NCBI GenBank assembly: GCA_900547305.1
Contig: URGH01000023.1
Span: 1-32,793 of the forward strand
Direction: 5' to 3'
DNA: 32,793 nt
Source: an uncultured Oscillospiraceae bacterium
GTDB taxonomy: Bacteria; Bacillota; Clostridia; Oscillospirales; Acutalibacteraceae
The notes under the pieces are model-generated. The model was not told the origin of the DNA and did not search any database. It saw nothing but the letters and a program-made list of their open reading frames with translations. Each line of letters opens with the position of its first letter. Position 1 is the first letter of the stretch. This document shows positions 30,018-32,793 of this stretch, in pieces. Position numbers and translations under genes: made by a program.

Positions 30018-30239
30018 TTATTTAAGTATTATGCGGCAATCGGGCTCTACCCTGCGGCAAACCTTAACCGCCTTTTTCATAATGCTGTCAAACTCAGCGT
30101 CGTCCGCCTCAACGGTCATTTTTTGGGTAAGAAAATTCACGTCCGCAAAGGTAACGCCCTCAATTTTTCTTATTTCCTCCGCCATTTTAGCGGCGCAGTT
30201 TGCGCAATCGAGATCTTCAAGTTCAAATGTTTTTTTCAT
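30018..30239 (-). CDS. Free-standing HMA metal-binding protein (metallochaperone)
   Basis: A 73-residue cytosolic ferredoxin-like HMA domain. The metal loop is LDCANCAAKM with Cys12 and Cys15, with Asp11 before the first Cys (D-C-x-x-C), as in ZntA/CadA-type domains rather than the M/T-x-C-x-x-C of copper proteins. A typical beta strand follows (GVTFADVNFLTQKMTVE). It overlaps the ArsR gene by 17 bp and precedes the ATPase. It most likely replaces the HMA domain missing from the pump and delivers metal to it. Confidence 0.88.
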   Translation of the reverse strand: MKKTFELEDLDCANCAAKMAEEIRKIEGVTFADVNFLTQKMTVEADDAEFDSIMKKAVKVCRRVEPDCRIILK

Positions 30240-30591
30240 TTTTCATTTTCCTTTCTTCTGTTAAATGATTAAATCCCTGACCTATAATTGTTCGCACATG
30301 ATCATCGGCAAGGAAATAATAGATTGTTTTGCCCTCTCTGCGGCAGGCAATTAAATTGCTCTGCTTTAGAACCTTTAACTGGTGCGAAATTGCCGATTGG
30401 GTCATACCCAGCAGCTCCGCAATGGCGCAAACGCACATTTCCGATTCAAAAAGCGAGAACAAAATGCGCATACGCGTTGTATCGCCGAACAGCTTGAATA
30501 AATCGGCTAAATCGCAAAGCATTTCGTCCTTCGGCAGCTCGTGCCGCACCGCCTTCAGCATCTCGGCGTGGTCGTGCATATGCTTTTCCAT
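30223..30591 (-). CDS. ArsR/SmtB-family metal-sensing repressor
   Basis: Winged-helix repressor of 122 residues. The DNA-recognition helix is MTQSAISHQLKVLKQSNLI. Two metal sites appear present: a Cys-x-Cys in the alpha-3 helix (EMCVCAIAEL, Cys53 and Cys55) as in CadC/SmtB, and a complete alpha-5 Zn site Asp96-x-His98 ... His109-x-x-Glu112 with the same spacing as SmtB Asp104/His106/His117/Glu120. The N-terminus is His-rich (MEKHMHDH). First gene of a three-gene unit on the minus strand; its promoter carries four operator-like motifs. It should release DNA on Zn2+ or Cd2+ and de-repress the pump. Confidence 0.93.
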   Translation of the reverse strand: MEKHMHDHAEMLKAVRHELPKDEMLCDLADLFKLFGDTTRMRILFSLFESEMCVCAIAELLGMTQSAISHQLKVLKQSNLIACRREGKTIYYFLADDHVRTIIGQGFNHLTEERKMKNEKNI

Positions 30592-30604
30592 ATTTCAACC
30601 TCCA

Positions 30605-30670
30605 TTCATATGAATATTCGTTCATTTGAATTTCTATTCATATGATACGCCATTCATATGTATTTGTCAA
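30605..30670 (-). promoter_or_regulatory. Metal-operon promoter with four 16-bp-spaced operator motifs
   Basis: On the minus strand TTGACA (30670-30665), 17 bp, TATCAT (30647-30642). On the plus strand TTCATATGA-type motifs begin at 30605, 30621, 30637 and 30653, exactly every 16 bp (TTCATATGA, TTCATTTGA, TTCATATGA, TTCATATGT). The third covers the -10 box and the fourth the spacer; the first two lie in the early leader. These resemble ATATGAA/TTCATAT half sites of SmtB/CzrA/CadC operators. Confidence 0.8.
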
Positions 30671-30687
30671 GTACTTTTTAAAAAAAG

Positions 30688-30716
30688 TTGTAAACGGCGG
30701 ATAAATGTGGTAATAT
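30688..30716 (+). promoter_or_regulatory. Candidate promoter of the flippase gene
   Basis: TTGTAA (30688-30693), 17 bp, TAATAT (30711-30716). Transcription would begin near 30723, almost on the ATG at 30727, which argues for the downstream TTG start with its own ribosome site. Confidence 0.55.
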
Positions 30717-30756
30717 AAATAATGCTATGTTCTACCAAAGGGGTGAGGTTTCCCGC

Positions 30757-32163
30757 TTGGCTAATAAATATAAAACTTTGTTTTCAAATACACTGCTTAT
30801 AAGCATAGGCACGTTCGGCTCGAAAATACTTGTATTTTTCATGGTGCGGTTTTATACGGGCTATATGTCGCCGTCCGATTACGGCACGGCGGACTTAATA
30901 ACCCAAACCGCAAACCTGCTTTTCCCCGTAATATCGCTCGGAATTACCGACGGTGTTTTCCGCTTTGCGCTTGATAACGAGCGCGGCAGGCGAAGTATTT
31001 TCACGGCGGGCTTTATTGTTATAACTCTGGGCGCGCTTATGTTTATTCCCATAGTTCCGCTGCTCGGCATAGTCAAAGAGTTTCGCGGGCATATTTGGCT
31101 TATTGTTATATACACCCTTTCCTCCTGCTACCATTCGCTTTGCGCGCAGTTTATAAGGGCGCGGGGAAACACGGCGCTTTTTGCGGTTCAGGGCATAATT
31201 AACACATCTCTTGTAATAGCGCTTAATATAATATTCTTGGCGGTTATGAAAATCGGGCTTACGGGCTATGTGCTTTCGGTTGTGCTGGCGGATTTTCTTT
31301 GCACTGTTTTTCTGTTTGTCAAAGAAAAGCTATGGCTGCAATTCACCCCCCACCCGCGCAAAAAAGCCTTTGTTAAAATGCTTAAATACAGTATTCCGCT
31401 TATTCCCACAACGGTTTTTTGGTGGATAACCAGCGTTTCCGACCGCTATATGGTAAACGGCTATATCGGCGATACCGCAAACGGTATTTATGCGGTTTCT
31501 TACAAGATACCTACTATTTTAACCATAGTGTCAAGCGTATTTATGCAGGCATGGCAGTTTTCCGCCGTTGTTGAGTCGCACGGGGACGAAAAGGAGCACG
31601 CCGAGTTTTTCGGCGGCGTTTGGCGCTCGTTTCAGGCGGTTATGTTTTTGGCAGGCTCGGGAATAATAGCCCTTGCAAAGCCCGCTATAAAAATACTATC
31701 CGCCGCGGAATATTACGAGGCGTGGAAATATGTGCCTGTTTTATCGCTTTCAATGGTGTTTACCGCGTTTACATCTTTTCTCGGCACGGTGTATGTTGTT
31801 ACCAAGCAAAGCGGAATATCATTTTTAACCGCAATGGCGGGCGCTGCAATAAACATTGCGCTTAACTTTGTGCTTATACCCTCGCCACTCGGCGTTCAGG
31901 GTGCGGCAATAGCCACGTTTATAAGCTATTTCGCGGTGTTCCTGATCCGCGCCGCAAATTCAAGAAAATACATCCGCTTTAAGCTTTACGGCGGCAGCGT
32001 TGCCGCAAATACCGCAATCACACTTGTGCAAACCGTTTTTATTGTTTATGAGCTGCCGTTTTGGATTCCCGTTCAGGTGCTTTGCGTAATGCTCGTTTTA
32101 GCGGTTAATTATAAGTATTTATTTTCAGCGCTCGGCAGAATAATACCCGCTTTGCGCAGATAG
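30757..32163 (+). CDS. Polysaccharide/oligosaccharide flippase (Wzx/MATE-like fold)
   Basis: Integral membrane protein of about 468 residues and 12-14 hydrophobic segments. The N-terminus NTLLISIGTFGSKILVFFMVRFYTGYMSPSDYGTADLI is the classic polysaccharide-synthesis exporter pattern. A mid-protein SIPLIPTTVFWWITSVSDRYMVNGYIGDTANGIYAVSYKIP matches the central family signature (D-R-x-x-(V/L)-x-x-x-x-G). It likely flips lipid-linked sugars across the membrane. I place the start at TTG 30757 because AAAGGGGTGAGG (30737-30748) lies 8 nt before it; ATG 30727 has no leader. No glycosyltransferase genes are adjacent. Its TAG stop is shared with the first bases of the inverted-repeat element that follows. 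Confidence 0.88.
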   Translation: MANKYKTLFSNTLLISIGTFGSKILVFFMVRFYTGYMSPSDYGTADLITQTANLLFPVISLGITDGVFRFALDNERGRRSIFTAGFIVITLGALMFIPIVPLLGIVKEFRGHIWLIVIYTLSSCYHSLCAQFIRARGNTALFAVQGIINTSLVIALNIIFLAVMKIGLTGYVLSVVLADFLCTVFLFVKEKLWLQFTPHPRKKAFVKMLKYSIPLIPTTVFWWITSVSDRYMVNGYIGDTANGIYAVSYKIPTILTIVSSVFMQAWQFSAVVESHGDEKEHAEFFGGVWRSFQAVMFLAGSGIIALAKPAIKILSAAEYYEAWKYVPVLSLSMVFTAFTSFLGTVYVVTKQSGISFLTAMAGAAINIALNFVLIPSPLGVQGAAIATFISYFAVFLIRAANSRKYIRFKLYGGSVAANTAITLVQTVFIVYELPFWIPVQVLCVMLVLAVNYKYLFSALGRIIPALRR

Positions 32164-32436
32164 TGTGACAGGACTCGAACCTGTCGCGCCTACGAAACAA
32201 AATTTTGCATAATACATTGCCTCAAAACTTGAAATACGGCAGTATTCCTGCGTTTAGTCGGCTTCGTCTTATAACAAAATTTTTAGTTTCGGTAGGTTAA
32301 AAGTTTCTGCCGCTTTAATTTTATTCGGCGAAGCGAGAAATTTGCAGCAAGGCTGGCGCCTTGCAAAAATGAACGCAAAGCCGCAATCTAAAAGGCGGCG
32401 AGCGAAACCGTGGCAGGTTCGAGTCCTGTCACACTA
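32161..32436. repeat. 276-bp element with 25-bp inverted ends carrying a tRNA T-arm sequence
   Basis: The left end (32161-32185: TAGTGTGACAGG, ACTCGAA, CCTGTC) and right end (32412-32436: GGCAGG, TTCGAGT, CCTGTC, ACACTA) are inverted copies with a single mismatch. The right arm reads like a tRNA 3' end: T-stem GCAGG, T-loop TTCGAGT, stem CCTGT, then CACACTA, which would pair with TAGTGTG at the left end. No tRNA body fits between or beside them on either strand. The interior has further stems, such as GCAAGGC-TGGC-GCCTTGC (about 32350-32370), and no ORF. It lies exactly between the flippase stop and the oadB-like ribosome site. It could be a MITE-like mobile element or a structured RNA. Confidence 0.7.
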
Positions 32437-32448
32437 AGGAGGAATTTT

Positions 32449-32793
32449 ATGTCAGAACTGTTTTCAAATGTACTCAATATCACTTGGCAGCAGGCAGTCA
32501 TGTGGATAATCGGCGGAATTCTTATTTATCTTGCGATAAAAAAGGATATGGAGCCCTCTTTGCTGCTGCCCATGGGCTTCGGCGCGATTTTAGTAAATCT
32601 TCCGCTTTCCGGAGCGGTAACGCAGATTTATGATAAGGTCAAAGAGGTCGGCGTTATAGATGTGCTGTTTAACGCCGGCATAGCAAATGAGCTTTTCCCT
32701 CTTCTGCTTTTCGTCGGAATAGGTGCAATGATCGATTTCGGACCGCTTCTTTCAAATCCAAAGCTTATGATTTTCGGTGCGGCGGCGCAGTTC
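32449..32793 (+). CDS. Sodium-pump decarboxylase beta subunit (OadB/GcdB type), cut by window edge
   Basis: First 115 residues of the membrane beta subunit of oxaloacetate, glutaconyl-CoA or methylmalonyl-CoA decarboxylase, which couples decarboxylation to Na+ export. Visible family features are an N-terminal helix, WIIGGILIYLAIKKDMEPSLLLPMGFGAILVNLP, then GVIDVLFNAGIANELFPLLLFVGIGAMIDFGPLLSNP. Start ATG 32449 follows AAGGAGG (32436-32442), which abuts the inverted-repeat element. Biotin-carrier and carboxyltransferase genes are not in the window, so the substrate cannot be told. No clear promoter is visible unless the element supplies one. Confidence 0.9.
   Translation, partial: MSELFSNVLNITWQQAVMWIIGGILIYLAIKKDMEPSLLLPMGFGAILVNLPLSGAVTQIYDKVKEVGVIDVLFNAGIANELFPLLLFVGIGAMIDFGPLLSNPKLMIFGAAAQF

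Noticed and set aside
32161..32436. A functional tRNA gene, or tmRNA
   Set aside because: Only T-arm and acceptor-like parts are present. No D-arm or anticodon arm of proper geometry lies within 75-95 nt on either strand, no CCA is encoded, and no tmRNA tag frame is seen.
1..32793. Insertion sequences, integrases, phage genes, rRNA operons or an origin
   Set aside because: No transposase, integrase or phage structural gene, no rRNA-like stretch and no DnaA-box cluster was seen by reading all regions. The only mobile-looking items are the short dispersed repeats and the inverted-repeat element at 32161.

Overview
The window looks like a contig from an anaerobic, spore-forming member of the Clostridia, probably an Oscillospiraceae/Ruminococcaceae-type gut bacterium. 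The basis is gene content: a CotF-type coat protein, a SpoVAF/GerA-family protein, AGGAGG-type ribosome sites with frequent TTG/GTG starts, a YesM/YesN sensor pair, and a sodium-pump decarboxylase beta subunit. No database search was possible, so the taxon is an inference.

Left edge (1-4067): the first 1.9 kb is a mosaic. A GC-rich SulP anion transporter runs off the left edge. It is followed by the N-terminal ~55 codons of a PAP2-type phosphatase and then by a collagen-like surface protein with no start. Either several rearrangements or an assembly chimera would explain this.

Sugar block (4246-15242): a spore coat protein and a HAD hydrolase are divergent. Then comes a galactose-type ABC transporter (mglB-mglA-mglC) with a fourth gene for a tiny membrane-anchored InlB/Flg_new-repeat protein. 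A second transcription unit follows: YesN response regulator, YesM histidine kinase, an extra sugar-binding lipoprotein and a YghZ-type aldo/keto reductase. Regulator, kinase and binding protein look like a three-component sugar sensor that probably controls the transporter.

Middle (15300-19391): a small protein of an unnamed family, a LysR regulator divergent from a class Ic-like aminotransferase, two membrane proteins (one DUF1275), and a small glycine-rich protein.

ATP synthase (19505-25927): a complete F1Fo operon in the usual order I-B-E-F-H-A-G-D-C. It has three oddities: the delta subunit is only 72 residues and lacks the N-terminal domain, subunit a carries an N-terminal extension with two extra hydrophobic segments, and the c subunit keeps most of a Na+-type ligand set but has Met at the usual Gln position.

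Right part (26144-32793): a SpoVAF-like protein behind a hairpin that contains its ribosome site; a paralogue of the small protein at 15544; a Zn/Cd efflux operon (ArsR, free-standing HMA chaperone, P1B-ATPase) under four operator-like motifs spaced exactly 16 bp apart; a polysaccharide flippase; a 276-bp element bounded by 25-bp inverted repeats that carry a tRNA T-arm sequence; and the start of an oxaloacetate/glutaconyl-CoA decarboxylase beta subunit.

Four intergenic regions carry a dispersed modular repeat that includes an array of exactly five 7-bp TTAGA-type units. The least familiar items are that repeat family with the two small proteins beside two of its copies, the tRNA-arm inverted-repeat element, the minimal ATP-synthase delta subunit, and the small InlB-repeat protein in the mgl operon.
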